From SHZI01 sp049290495 (lineage in GTDB: Bacteria > Pseudomonadota > Gammaproteobacteria > Steroidobacterales > GCA-2729495): a stretch of DNA of 30,688 bases. The stretch spans positions 1-30,688 of the forward strand of contig JBATNV010000241.1 in assembly GCA_049290495.1 (NCBI GenBank), in the 5' to 3' direction. Numbering within the stretch: the stretch's first letter is position 1; each line of letters begins with the position of its first letter. The notes under the pieces were generated by a model. That model saw only the letters and a list, made by a program, of their open reading frames with translations, was not told where the DNA came from and did no database searches. A program made the translations under genes and the position numbers. Below are positions 24,096 to 30,688 of this stretch, in pieces.

Positions 24096-24935
24096 CTATG
24101 AGCGTGCGCGCCGCTCTATACCTGTCGTGCTGAGTATCCGGCTGGCAATCTCCTCGATGGAGAAACGCGTGGTATCAACCCAGGCGATCTGATAGCGGCT
24201 GTAAAGCGCCTCTGCCCCGCGCAGTTCGTAATGCACCTGCTCGGACGAGGCATAACGTCCTTCAGGGCGGCGCTCGCGGCGGATCTGCTGCAGGCGTTCC
24301 GGCGAGATACTGAGCCCGAACAGCTTGTGACGATAGGGTTCGAGCACCTTGGGCAGACGCCCCGATTCAAACTCGTCTTCCGACAGCGGGTAGTTGGCTG
24401 CAAACACACCATAAGTCAACGCCAGATACAGACAGGTCGGTGTCTTGCCGGATCGCGAAACACCCAGCAGGATCACATCTGCACGTGCGTAATCATTGGT
24501 GCGCGCCCCGTCATCATTATTGAGCGCAAAGTTGGTCGCCTCCATGCGCCGGTCATAACTCCCGGTATCCTTCATACCGTGGGCGCGCCCGGAAGTATGC
24601 GAGGAGCGCGTCAGCAGTTCACGCTCCATGGGCCCCAGATAGGTGGCAAAGAAATCCAGGAATAATCCATTAACGCCGGCAAAGCGGTCGCGGATGTGGT
24701 CATGCACCAGCGTGCTGAAAATGACAGGCCGGTTGCCTGTTTCGCTAACGCTAAGGTTGATACGCCGAAGGGTTTCATCCGCCTTGTCAACAGTATCGAT
24801 AAATGGCACAGTCACTTGGTCGAATTCGTATTCTTCGAACTGCGTTAACAGGCTGCGCCCCAGGGTTTCTGAGGTCACTCCGGTCTGGTCCGACAGAAAA
24901 AATACGACGCGTCGATTGATGCTTTTCTGGTTCAT
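24096..24935 (-). CDS. ppsR: PEP synthase regulatory protein (bifunctional kinase/phosphorylase, DUF299)
   Basis: This 279-residue protein controls PEP synthase by ADP-dependent phosphorylation of a Thr next to the catalytic His, and by Pi-dependent dephosphorylation. The N-terminus RRVVFFLSDQTGVTSETLGRS and the P-loop GVSRSGKT (158-165) are family hallmarks, with HGMKDTGSYDRRMEATNFAL between. The C-terminal half (PERLQQIRRERRP, YASSEQVHYELRGAEALY) also matches. It diverges from ppsA across 61 bases, the expected arrangement for a regulator and its target, whose Thr-Cys-His site is intact. Confidence 0.93.
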   Translation of the reverse strand: MNQKSINRRVVFFLSDQTGVTSETLGRSLLTQFEEYEFDQVTVPFIDTVDKADETLRRINLSVSETGNRPVIFSTLVHDHIRDRFAGVNGLFLDFFATYLGPMERELLTRSSHTSGRAHGMKDTGSYDRRMEATNFALNNDDGARTNDYARADVILLGVSRSGKTPTCLYLALTYGVFAANYPLSEDEFESGRLPKVLEPYRHKLFGLSISPERLQQIRRERRPEGRYASSEQVHYELRGAEALYSRYQIAWVDTTRFSIEEIASRILSTTGIERRARS

Positions 24936-24950
24936 GACGGACTGACATCG

Positions 24951-24968
24951 TCGGCTGTGGTAAGCCGA
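24951..24968. promoter_or_regulatory. inverted repeat between ppsR and ppsA
   Basis: TCGGCT (24951-24956) and AGCCGA (24963-24968) form a perfect 6-base inverted repeat around GTGGTA, centred in the 61-base divergent gap. It could be an operator serving both genes. It does not match the Cra/FruR consensus known from E. coli ppsA. Confidence 0.35.
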
Positions 24969-24996
24969 TCATGGACGGTCGGGACATTGGAGGCAA

Positions 24997-27366
24997 ATGG
25001 AACCCTACGTAATCCCCCTGCAATCACTGCGGCTCACCGACGTCCATCGCGTCGGCGGCAAGAACGCCTCGCTCGGTGAAATGATCGGCCAGCTCTCGGC
25101 GCTGGATGTTCGCGTACCTGGCGGATTTGCCACGACAGCGCACGCCTACCGTGAATTCCTCGCCCAGGAAAAGCTTGATATACGCATCGACAAGCTGCTC
25201 AGTGATCTGGACGTAGACAACATCGAGCAGCTCACCCATTGCGGAAAAGCCATCCGCGAGTGGATCCTCGCCACGCCACTGCCGTCCACCTTGCTGAGCG
25301 CTATCGAGTCTGCATGGACGACGATGAGCAGCGGGCAAGCCGCAGATATGGCCGTCGCAGTGCGCTCTTCGGCAACAGCCGAAGATCTGCCGGAGGCATC
25401 CTTTGCCGGCCAGCAGGAAACCTTTCTCAACATCCGTGGCCTGCCCCGCCTGATAGAAGCGGTACACCACGTATTTGCATCGCTGTACAACGACCGCGCC
25501 ATCGCCTATCGCGTACACCAGAATTTTGACCACAAGCTGGTGGCGTTGTCGGTTGGCGTACAACATATGGTGCGTTCCGATCTCGGCTCCAGCGGGGTGA
25601 TGTTTACGCTCGATACCGAGTCGGGCTTTCGCGATGTAGTGTTCATCACTTCAGCCTGGGGACTCGGAGAGACCGTCGTACAGGGGGCAGTAAATCCCGA
25701 CGAGTTTTATGTTTACAAGCCAGCCCTGAAGAGTGGCCACCAGGCCATCCTGCGCCGCAAGCTCGGCACGAAGAAAATCCGCATGGTCTTCAATGACCAG
25801 CCGGAGCCGGGACGAACGGTGCGCACCGAAGACGTCGCGCCAGCAGACGCTGCGCGCTTCTCACTGACTGACCAGGATGTCGAGGCGCTGGCGCGCTATG
25901 CGCTCGTGATCGAATCTCATTACAACTGCCCGATGGACATCGAATGGGGCAAGGACGGACGCGACGGCCAGATCTACCTGCTGCAGGCCCGCCCCGAAAC
26001 CGTACAAAGTCGCTCCGGCAATACGCTGCTGCGTTACCGGCTGAAGGGCAATTCGAAAGTGCTGGTGCGCGGGCGAAGCATCGGTCAGCGGATCGGCGCG
26101 GGGCCAGCACGCATCATTGCCAGCACGGCGGAGATGGGCCTGGTGCGGGATGGTGACGTGCTGGTCGCCGACATGACCGACCCGGACTGGGAACCGGTCA
26201 TGAAACGTGCGTCGGCAATCGTAACCAATCGCGGCGGACGCACCTGTCATGCAGCGATCATTGCCCGCGAACTCGGCATTCCCGCTGTGGTGGGCTGCGG
26301 CGACGCAACCCACCTGATCAAGGACGGGATGGCGGTAACAGTGTCGTGCGCCGAAGGCGACGAGGGTCTGGTGTACGACGGCATCCTCGACTACGAGCAG
26401 CAGAAAATAGAACTCGCCAACCTGCCACCGTTGCCGGTCAAGATCATGATGAACGTCGGCAATCCGGATTGCGCCTTTGATTTTTCGAGCCTGCCAAACC
26501 AGGGTATCGGTCTTGCGCGCCTTGAGTTCATCGTCAACCGCATGATCGGCGTACACCCTAAAGCCATACTCGACTTTGCACGCTTGCCACCGGATCTCAA
26601 GGAGGTCGTGCGGGAACACTCGGCCGGCTATGCCGATCCGGTTGAGTACTTCGTGTCGCGTCTGACAGAAGGCATCAGCACAATCGCCGCCGCTTTCGCA
26701 CCCAACCCGGTGATCGTCCGTTTGTCTGACTTCAAGTCAAATGAATACGCCAACCTGATCGGGGGCAAGCAGTACGAACCCCACGAAGAAAACCCGATGC
26801 TCGGTTTCCGCGGTGCCTCACGCTACGTGTCCGACAGCTTCAAGCCCTGCTTTGAACTGGAATGCCGCGCCCTGCGCCGGGTGCGCAACGACATGGGCCT
26901 GACCAACGTCGAGGTGATGGTGCCCTTTGTGCGCAGCGTCGACGAGGCCAGACGCGTCACCGAACTGCTCGCAGAAAACGGGCTACGGCGCGGTGAAAAC
27001 GGCCTGCGCCTGATCATGATGTGCGAGCTGCCGACCAACGCGCTGCTGGCGCACCAGTATCTGCAGTACTTCGACGGCATGTCGATCGGCTCAAATGACC
27101 TCACCCAGCTGACGCTGGGACTGGATCGCGACTCAGGCCTGATCGCTGGTCTGTTCGATGAACGCGACGAAGCGGTCCGGATGCTGATCAAGATGGCCAT
27201 CGATGCCTGCAAACAGGAAGGCAAGTACATCGGCATTTGCGGACAGGGGCCGTCTGATCATCCGGACTTTGCCCGCTGGCTGGTCTCCGAAGGTATCAGC
27301 AGCATTTCACTGAATCCGGATACCGTGATTGAGACCTGGCTGTTTCTGGCTGGGAAAACCGTATAG
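24997..27366 (+). CDS. ppsA: phosphoenolpyruvate synthase (pyruvate, water dikinase)
   Basis: This 789-residue enzyme makes PEP from pyruvate and ATP, allowing gluconeogenesis from three-carbon substrates. The N-terminal ATP-grasp domain begins VGGKNASLGEM; RSSATAEDLPEASFAGQQETFLN is its nucleotide loop. The phosphohistidine domain contains GGRTCHAAIIARELGIPAVVG, with catalytic His418 and Thr416, the residue modified by PpsR. The C-terminal barrel has NPMLGFRGASRY, MVPFVRSVDEA, the catalytic-Cys motif IGICGQGPSDHPDF and LNPDTVIETW at the end. GGAGG just before the ATG is a good ribosome-binding site. The length equals typical PpsA (about 790). Confidence 0.95.
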   Translation: MEPYVIPLQSLRLTDVHRVGGKNASLGEMIGQLSALDVRVPGGFATTAHAYREFLAQEKLDIRIDKLLSDLDVDNIEQLTHCGKAIREWILATPLPSTLLSAIESAWTTMSSGQAADMAVAVRSSATAEDLPEASFAGQQETFLNIRGLPRLIEAVHHVFASLYNDRAIAYRVHQNFDHKLVALSVGVQHMVRSDLGSSGVMFTLDTESGFRDVVFITSAWGLGETVVQGAVNPDEFYVYKPALKSGHQAILRRKLGTKKIRMVFNDQPEPGRTVRTEDVAPADAARFSLTDQDVEALARYALVIESHYNCPMDIEWGKDGRDGQIYLLQARPETVQSRSGNTLLRYRLKGNSKVLVRGRSIGQRIGAGPARIIASTAEMGLVRDGDVLVADMTDPDWEPVMKRASAIVTNRGGRTCHAAIIARELGIPAVVGCGDATHLIKDGMAVTVSCAEGDEGLVYDGILDYEQQKIELANLPPLPVKIMMNVGNPDCAFDFSSLPNQGIGLARLEFIVNRMIGVHPKAILDFARLPPDLKEVVREHSAGYADPVEYFVSRLTEGISTIAAAFAPNPVIVRLSDFKSNEYANLIGGKQYEPHEENPMLGFRGASRYVSDSFKPCFELECRALRRVRNDMGLTNVEVMVPFVRSVDEARRVTELLAENGLRRGENGLRLIMMCELPTNALLAHQYLQYFDGMSIGSNDLTQLTLGLDRDSGLIAGLFDERDEAVRMLIKMAIDACKQEGKYIGICGQGPSDHPDFARWLVSEGISSISLNPDTVIETWLFLAGKTV

Positions 27367-27406
27367 CGTCTCGTCTACTGCTGCCAGGACCACGGGGAGT
27401 CCGGAA

Positions 27407-27781
27407 ATGACCACAGCCTACTGGTGCGTACTCGTGGCAGCGCTCATACCCATCATCTGGGCTGGCGTTGCCAAAGCTGGAGCAAAGGGCTTCGATAATG
27501 CCCGGCCGCGCGATTATCTGGCCAGGCTTGAGGGCTGGCGCCAGCGGGCAAACTGGGCGCAGGCCAATTCCTACGAGAGCTTCCCGCCCTTTGCCGCCGG
27601 CGTGATCATCGCGCACCTGGCCGGCGCAGCGCAGCCCACCATCGACATGCTGGCGCTCGGCTACGTGGCCGCGCGCATCCTCTATGGCATCTTTTATATC
27701 GCTGACCGCGCAGGCATGCGCTCGCTGGCCTGGGTCGCGGGACTGGCTTGCATTATCAGCCTGTTCGTCGCCGCAGCCTGA
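27407..27781 (+). CDS. MAPEG-family membrane protein
   Basis: This 124-residue four-helix membrane protein shows the MAPEG pattern: a first helix (CVLVAALIPIIWAGVAKAG), then ARLEGWRQRANWAQANSYESFPPFAAGVIIAHL with the conserved Arg-Ala-x-x-Ala-x-x-Asn-x-x-Glu, and AARILYGIFYIADRAGMRSL. Eukaryotic members are glutathione-dependent; bacterial ones are mostly uncharacterised. GGGGAG lies before the ATG at 27407. It follows ppsA by 40 bases and converges on orn. Confidence 0.85.
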   Translation: MTTAYWCVLVAALIPIIWAGVAKAGAKGFDNARPRDYLARLEGWRQRANWAQANSYESFPPFAAGVIIAHLAGAAQPTIDMLALGYVAARILYGIFYIADRAGMRSLAWVAGLACIISLFVAAA

Positions 27782-27802
27782 GGCAATCCAGCCGCACTTC
27801 GT

Positions 27803-28363
27803 TCAGCTGGTGACGGCCGGCAACTTAAGCAACTGCGTCCGGTAGTGTCGCAGCTCTGCAATCGATTCGTAGATATCGGCAAGCGCCAGATGTTCTGTGT
27901 TCTTGACGATGCCGTCCAGCGCAGCCGGCACCCACAGCCCGGCGAGAATCTTCAACGTGGAAACATCCAGGTTGCGGTAATGGAAGAAGGCCTCCAGCGC
28001 CGGCATCTCGCGCGCCATGAAGCGGCGATCCTGACAGATGCTGTTGCCACACATCGGCGAAGCCCTGGGCGCCAGGTGCTCAGCCAGAAAAGCCAGTGTC
28101 TGTTGCTCGGCCTGCGCGGCGGTGACGGTACTTGCACGAACCCGCCCGGTCAGACCGGACCTGCCGTGCTGCCGGGTATTCCACTCATCCATTCCGGCGA
28201 GCACCGCATCGCTCTGATGAATCGCCAGCACCGGGCCCTCAGCGATGACACGCAGATCGGCATCAGTGACGACCGTCGCAATCTCGATGATAGAATCGTT
28301 CTGGCAATCAAGACCGGTCATCTCCAGATCTACCCAGATCAGTCTGTGCATTTGTGCACTCAT
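27803..28363 (-). CDS. orn: oligoribonuclease
   Basis: This 187-residue DEDDh exonuclease degrades two-residue RNAs (and pGpG) to mononucleotides, the last step of RNA turnover. Exo I is WVDLEMTGLD with D12 and E14; GNSICQDRRF is Exo II; and EHLALADIYESIAEL carries the His and Asp of Exo III. KILAGLWVP is typical of Orn. The start ATG at 28363 has GAGGAT upstream and matches the usual 180-residue length; the longer frame to 28459 would run into rsgA. orn and rsgA diverge with 25 bases between their start codons, the arrangement also seen in other gammaproteobacteria. Confidence 0.93.
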   Translation of the reverse strand: MSAQMHRLIWVDLEMTGLDCQNDSIIEIATVVTDADLRVIAEGPVLAIHQSDAVLAGMDEWNTRQHGRSGLTGRVRASTVTAAQAEQQTLAFLAEHLAPRASPMCGNSICQDRRFMAREMPALEAFFHYRNLDVSTLKILAGLWVPAALDGIVKNTEHLALADIYESIAELRHYRTQLLKLPAVTS

Positions 28364-28388
28364 CAGCCAGGATCCTCGCAAAACAGCT

Positions 28389-29306
28389 ATGGCAACTGAC
28401 GCCGCGCCGGATTCTAGCAAAACAGGCCTCGTGATCGCGGCACATGGCCGGCGTGGCATCCTCGAAACGGCTGAGGGCAGCCCCCTGCCCTATGTGGTCC
28501 GCGGCCGATATCTGCAGGTCTGCTGCGGCGATCGCGTGCACTGGCAGGCATTTTCTGCCGACGATCCGGTCGTCGTCGACGGCATAGCGGCACGCCGAAA
28601 TCAGCTCAGCCGGCAGCCCTCCAGGGGTAGCAAGCCGGAGACGATCGCCGCCAACATCAGCCATCTGATTGTGGTCATGGCCGCCCTCCCGCTTCCCGAC
28701 CTGTTCATCACCGACCGGTACCTGTGTGCTGCACATCTGATGGGTGCCGAAGCAGCGATCGTCTGGAACAAGGCCGATCTGGCGGCACTGCCGGAGGCGG
28801 AGCTTGCAAGCTATGCAGCGATTGGCTATCGGCTGTTCCCGGTATCAGCAGTAACAGGCGGGGGGCTTGCAGCTCTGCTGACATGGGCAAGCAATGGCAT
28901 CGCGCTGCTCGCCGGCCAGTCGGGGGTCGGCAAGTCCTCACTGCTGAACCGCCTGGTGCCAGGTTCCGATACGGCTACCGGGCAACTCTCAGCGGCCAGC
29001 GACGAAGGTCGCCACACGACCACGGCCTCGATCATGTACCAGCTGGATAACGGTGGCCGGCTGATCGATACGCCCGGTGTACGGGACTTCATCCCGGCGA
29101 TACCTGATCGTCGCGACATCGCACATGGCTTCATAGAGATTGGCACAACGGGCCGCGACTGCCGCTTTGCAGACTGCAGTCACCTGCGCGAACCGGACTG
29201 CGCCGTGGACGCTGCGGTCCAAAAGGGACTTATCGACGGGCGGCGCTACGAAAGTTATCGACGCCTCATGAACCTCGCCAACCAGGCAGCAGGACAGGCT
29301 TACTGA
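28389..29306 (+). CDS. rsgA: small ribosomal subunit biogenesis GTPase RsgA
   Basis: This 305-residue circularly permuted GTPase helps mature the 30S subunit. The N-terminal OB domain (about 10-75; GDRVHWQ) precedes the permuted GTPase motifs in the order G4 NKAD (127-130), G1 GQSGVGKSS (176-184), G2-like GRHTTT (207-212), G3 DTPG (227-230). The zinc motif C258-C263-H265-C271 follows (CRFADCSHLREPDC). All motifs are intact; it is somewhat shorter than E. coli RsgA (350), mainly at the N-terminus. The ATG at 28389 avoids running through orn. Its end overlaps the converging recR by 7 bases. Confidence 0.93.
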   Translation: MATDAAPDSSKTGLVIAAHGRRGILETAEGSPLPYVVRGRYLQVCCGDRVHWQAFSADDPVVVDGIAARRNQLSRQPSRGSKPETIAANISHLIVVMAALPLPDLFITDRYLCAAHLMGAEAAIVWNKADLAALPEAELASYAAIGYRLFPVSAVTGGGLAALLTWASNGIALLAGQSGVGKSSLLNRLVPGSDTATGQLSAASDEGRHTTTASIMYQLDNGGRLIDTPGVRDFIPAIPDRRDIAHGFIEIGTTGRDCRFADCSHLREPDCAVDAAVQKGLIDGRRYESYRRLMNLANQAAGQAY

Positions 29307-29908
29307 TCAGCAACGATATGGGTGCGTGCGGCGATGGCGTGCGACAGCGTGCCGGCATCCACATACTCGAGTTCACCACCCATCGGTACGCCATGCGCGA
29401 TGCGCGTCGCGCGAATCCCCCGCTCCCGCGCGATGCTGGCCAGATAACCGGCCGTCGCCTCGCCCTCAACCGTCGCACTGGTAGCCAGAATCAGCTCACG
29501 CGTTGCGCCCTCGGCAAGCTGCTGCTCCAGCAACGGAATGCCAAGTTCTGACGGGCCGATACCGTCGAGCGGCGAGAGCCTGCCCATCAGCACAAAATAG
29601 CGGCCGCGATAGCTGCCTGACTCCTCGATAGCCACCACGTCGGCAGGCGTCTCGACGACGCAGACGAGACTATGGTCGCGACGCGGATCGCCACAGATCA
29701 TGCACAACTCGGCTTCGGCAAACATGCGGCAGCGCACGCAGGGCCCTACCTTGTCCAGCGCCGCCTGCAGCGCCGCAATGATCCGTCCAGCGCCGTCACG
29801 GTCACGGTCGAGCAGGTGAAAGGCCATGCGCTGTGAAGACTTCGGCCCGACGCCGGGCAGACAGCGCAGTGCAGTCAACAGATCCTGGAGAAGTGGCGTA
29901 AAGGCCAT
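29300..29908 (-). CDS. recR: recombination mediator RecR
   Basis: This 202-residue protein forms a ring around DNA and, with RecF/RecO, loads RecA at gaps. It contains the helix-hairpin-helix LPGVGPKSSQRMAFHLL (18-34), a four-cysteine zinc finger (C57, C60, C69, C72) and a Toprim domain from about 80 (VCVVETPADVVAIEESGSYRGR), ending with HGVPMGGELEYVDAGTLSHA. The length matches typical RecR (about 200). The ATG at 29908 gives the standard start MAFTPLLQDL. It lies 16 bases after ybaB in the classic dnaX-ybaB-recR unit. Confidence 0.95.
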   Translation of the reverse strand: MAFTPLLQDLLTALRCLPGVGPKSSQRMAFHLLDRDRDGAGRIIAALQAALDKVGPCVRCRMFAEAELCMICGDPRRDHSLVCVVETPADVVAIEESGSYRGRYFVLMGRLSPLDGIGPSELGIPLLEQQLAEGATRELILATSATVEGEATAGYLASIARERGIRATRIAHGVPMGGELEYVDAGTLSHAIAARTHIVADQ

Positions 29909-29924
29909 GCGAACTGAAGCCAGC

Positions 29925-30248
29925 TCAGAACGGCAGCTTGAAGCCAGGCGGCAGGCCAAGTCCGGAGGTCATGCCGCCGAGCTTTTCCTGACTGGTGCGC
30001 TCTACCTTGCGCAAGGCGTCATTAAACGCGGCGACCAGCACATCCTCGAGCATTTCGCGATCTTCACCGAGCAAGGCAGGATCGACGGTAATACCACGGA
30101 CTTCATGCTTGCAGCTCATGCGGATCTTCACGAGGCCGCCACCGGCTTCACCGCTGACTTCGATGCCGGCAAGCTCTTCCTGAGCCTTCTGCATCTGCTC
30201 CTGCATGCGCTGGGCCTGCTTCATCAACTGACCGATATCGGCTCTCAT
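29925..30248 (-). CDS. ybaB: YbaB/EbfC nucleoid-associated protein
   Basis: This 107-residue dimeric DNA-binding protein has the family N-terminal coiled helix (LMKQAQRMQEQMQKAQEELA), a short beta region (VKIRMSCKHEVRGITVDPALL) and the C-terminal helix LEDVLVAAFNDALRKVER, with a Gly/Pro-rich end (LGLPPGFKLPF). It lies 7 bases after dnaX and 16 bases before recR on the same strand. AGTGAG precedes the ATG. Confidence 0.93.
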   Translation of the reverse strand: MRADIGQLMKQAQRMQEQMQKAQEELAGIEVSGEAGGGLVKIRMSCKHEVRGITVDPALLGEDREMLEDVLVAAFNDALRKVERTSQEKLGGMTSGLGLPPGFKLPF

Positions 30249-30255
30249 ATCGCAC

Positions 30256-30688
30256 TCACTTTCTGTTGCCTGGTTTTCCGGAACTGGCTGCCGACGAGGG
30301 ACGGACCGACTCTGCGACGACCTCTGCCCCGAACAGTTCGCCCATCGCCTGGACATTGCTGTCCGCTGCGATGGCCTCGCGCGCCTTGCGCTGCTGCTCG
30401 TCCTCACTGCGGGCCTGTCGTGCGGCCACCGTATCACTCACGCCCTTGTCGATCGCAAAACTCAACTTTCGGCCATCGCCGAGTACCGCATTGACCGCAG
30501 CGGTGACCCGTATCTTCAGGCTCTCGGTCAACAGGTGGGCATTGCGGCCTTCGATACTGAGCCGCAGTTCGGTAGGCAACTGTGCGGTCAGTTCGCAGTT
30601 GACCGCCAGCTGACGAGCGGCAGCGTCGAGCTCGAGCCTGGCAACAAAGCCTGGCCAGTCACGAATCTCGCCACCAACCAGGCCGGTT
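30256..30688 (-). CDS. dnaX: DNA polymerase III subunit tau, C-terminal part (cut by window end)
   Basis: An open frame runs from the right edge to a stop at 30256, giving about 143 residues of a C-terminus. It begins near EIRDWPGFVARLELDAAARQ, then LAVNCELTAQLPTELRLSIE, AHLLTESLKIRVTAAVNAVLG and the acidic/basic tail. This matches the tau C-terminal domain, which contacts the DNA polymerase III alpha subunit. The ATPase part lies outside the window. No slippery A-rich frameshift site for gamma is visible in this portion. It heads the dnaX-ybaB-recR unit. Confidence 0.88.
   Translation of the reverse strand, partial: TGLVGGEIRDWPGFVARLELDAAARQLAVNCELTAQLPTELRLSIEGRNAHLLTESLKIRVTAAVNAVLGDGRKLSFAIDKGVSDTVAARQARSEDEQQRKAREAIAADSNVQAMGELFGAEVVAESVRPSSAASSGKPGNRK

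Noticed and set aside
1..30688. CRISPR arrays, insertion sequences, rRNA or long tandem repeats
   Set aside because: I saw no regularly spaced repeats, transposase motifs, terminal inverted repeats or rRNA-like sequence anywhere in the window.

Overview
The window looks like chromosomal DNA of a high-GC gammaproteobacterium. The evidence is the dnaX-ybaB-recR order, oligoribonuclease (orn) beside rsgA, a two-domain-type tail-specific protease (prc), a YqiB-like DUF1249 gene, and a ppsR/ppsA divergent pair. Together these suggest a lineage near Xanthomonadales, Nevskiales or Steroidobacterales, but no genus can be named from this sequence. I found no rRNA, tRNA, CRISPR array or insertion sequence.

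Layout. The left edge (1-994) carries the end of a probable AbiEi-type antitoxin and a complete AbiEii-type nucleotidyltransferase toxin, followed by about 500 bases without a convincing gene. Positions 1502-3855 hold an AhpD-like protein coupled to a cysteine-synthase-family enzyme, then on the other strand a SMUG-type uracil-DNA glycosylase and a small DUF2945 protein. Positions 4081-8810 hold a ClC-type chloride transporter, a CPA1 Na+/H+ antiporter and a variant DNA polymerase IV. Positions 8852-13790 are an accessory-looking stretch: DUF2269 and DoxX membrane proteins, a Tat-exported DUF1838 protein, a haloalkane-dehalogenase-like protein that has lost expected catalytic residues, an ArsM-type arsenite methyltransferase and an EamA exporter. 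Positions 13937-18493 hold a cation diffusion facilitator, a run of envelope genes (two lipoproteins, an HExxH metallopeptidase) and three small membrane proteins. From 18627 to the right edge the content is mostly housekeeping: prc, an unrecognised coiled-coil protein, DUF1249, phosphoglucomutase, ppsR/ppsA, a MAPEG protein, orn/rsgA, and recR-ybaB-dnaX (dnaX is cut by the window end).

How the genes fit together. Phosphoglucomutase, PEP synthase and its regulatory kinase/phosphorylase form a gluconeogenic neighbourhood. SMUG, Pol IV, RecR and DnaX belong to DNA repair and replication but lie in separate transcription units. The most unusual unit is the overlapping pair at 10883-12887: arsM translated just ahead of a dehalogenase-fold protein that keeps the nucleophile Asp and adjacent Trp but has Phe in place of the catalytic His and no acid at the usual site. 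The lipoprotein/lipoprotein/metallopeptidase set at 14918-17476 is the best candidate for an uncharacterised envelope module.
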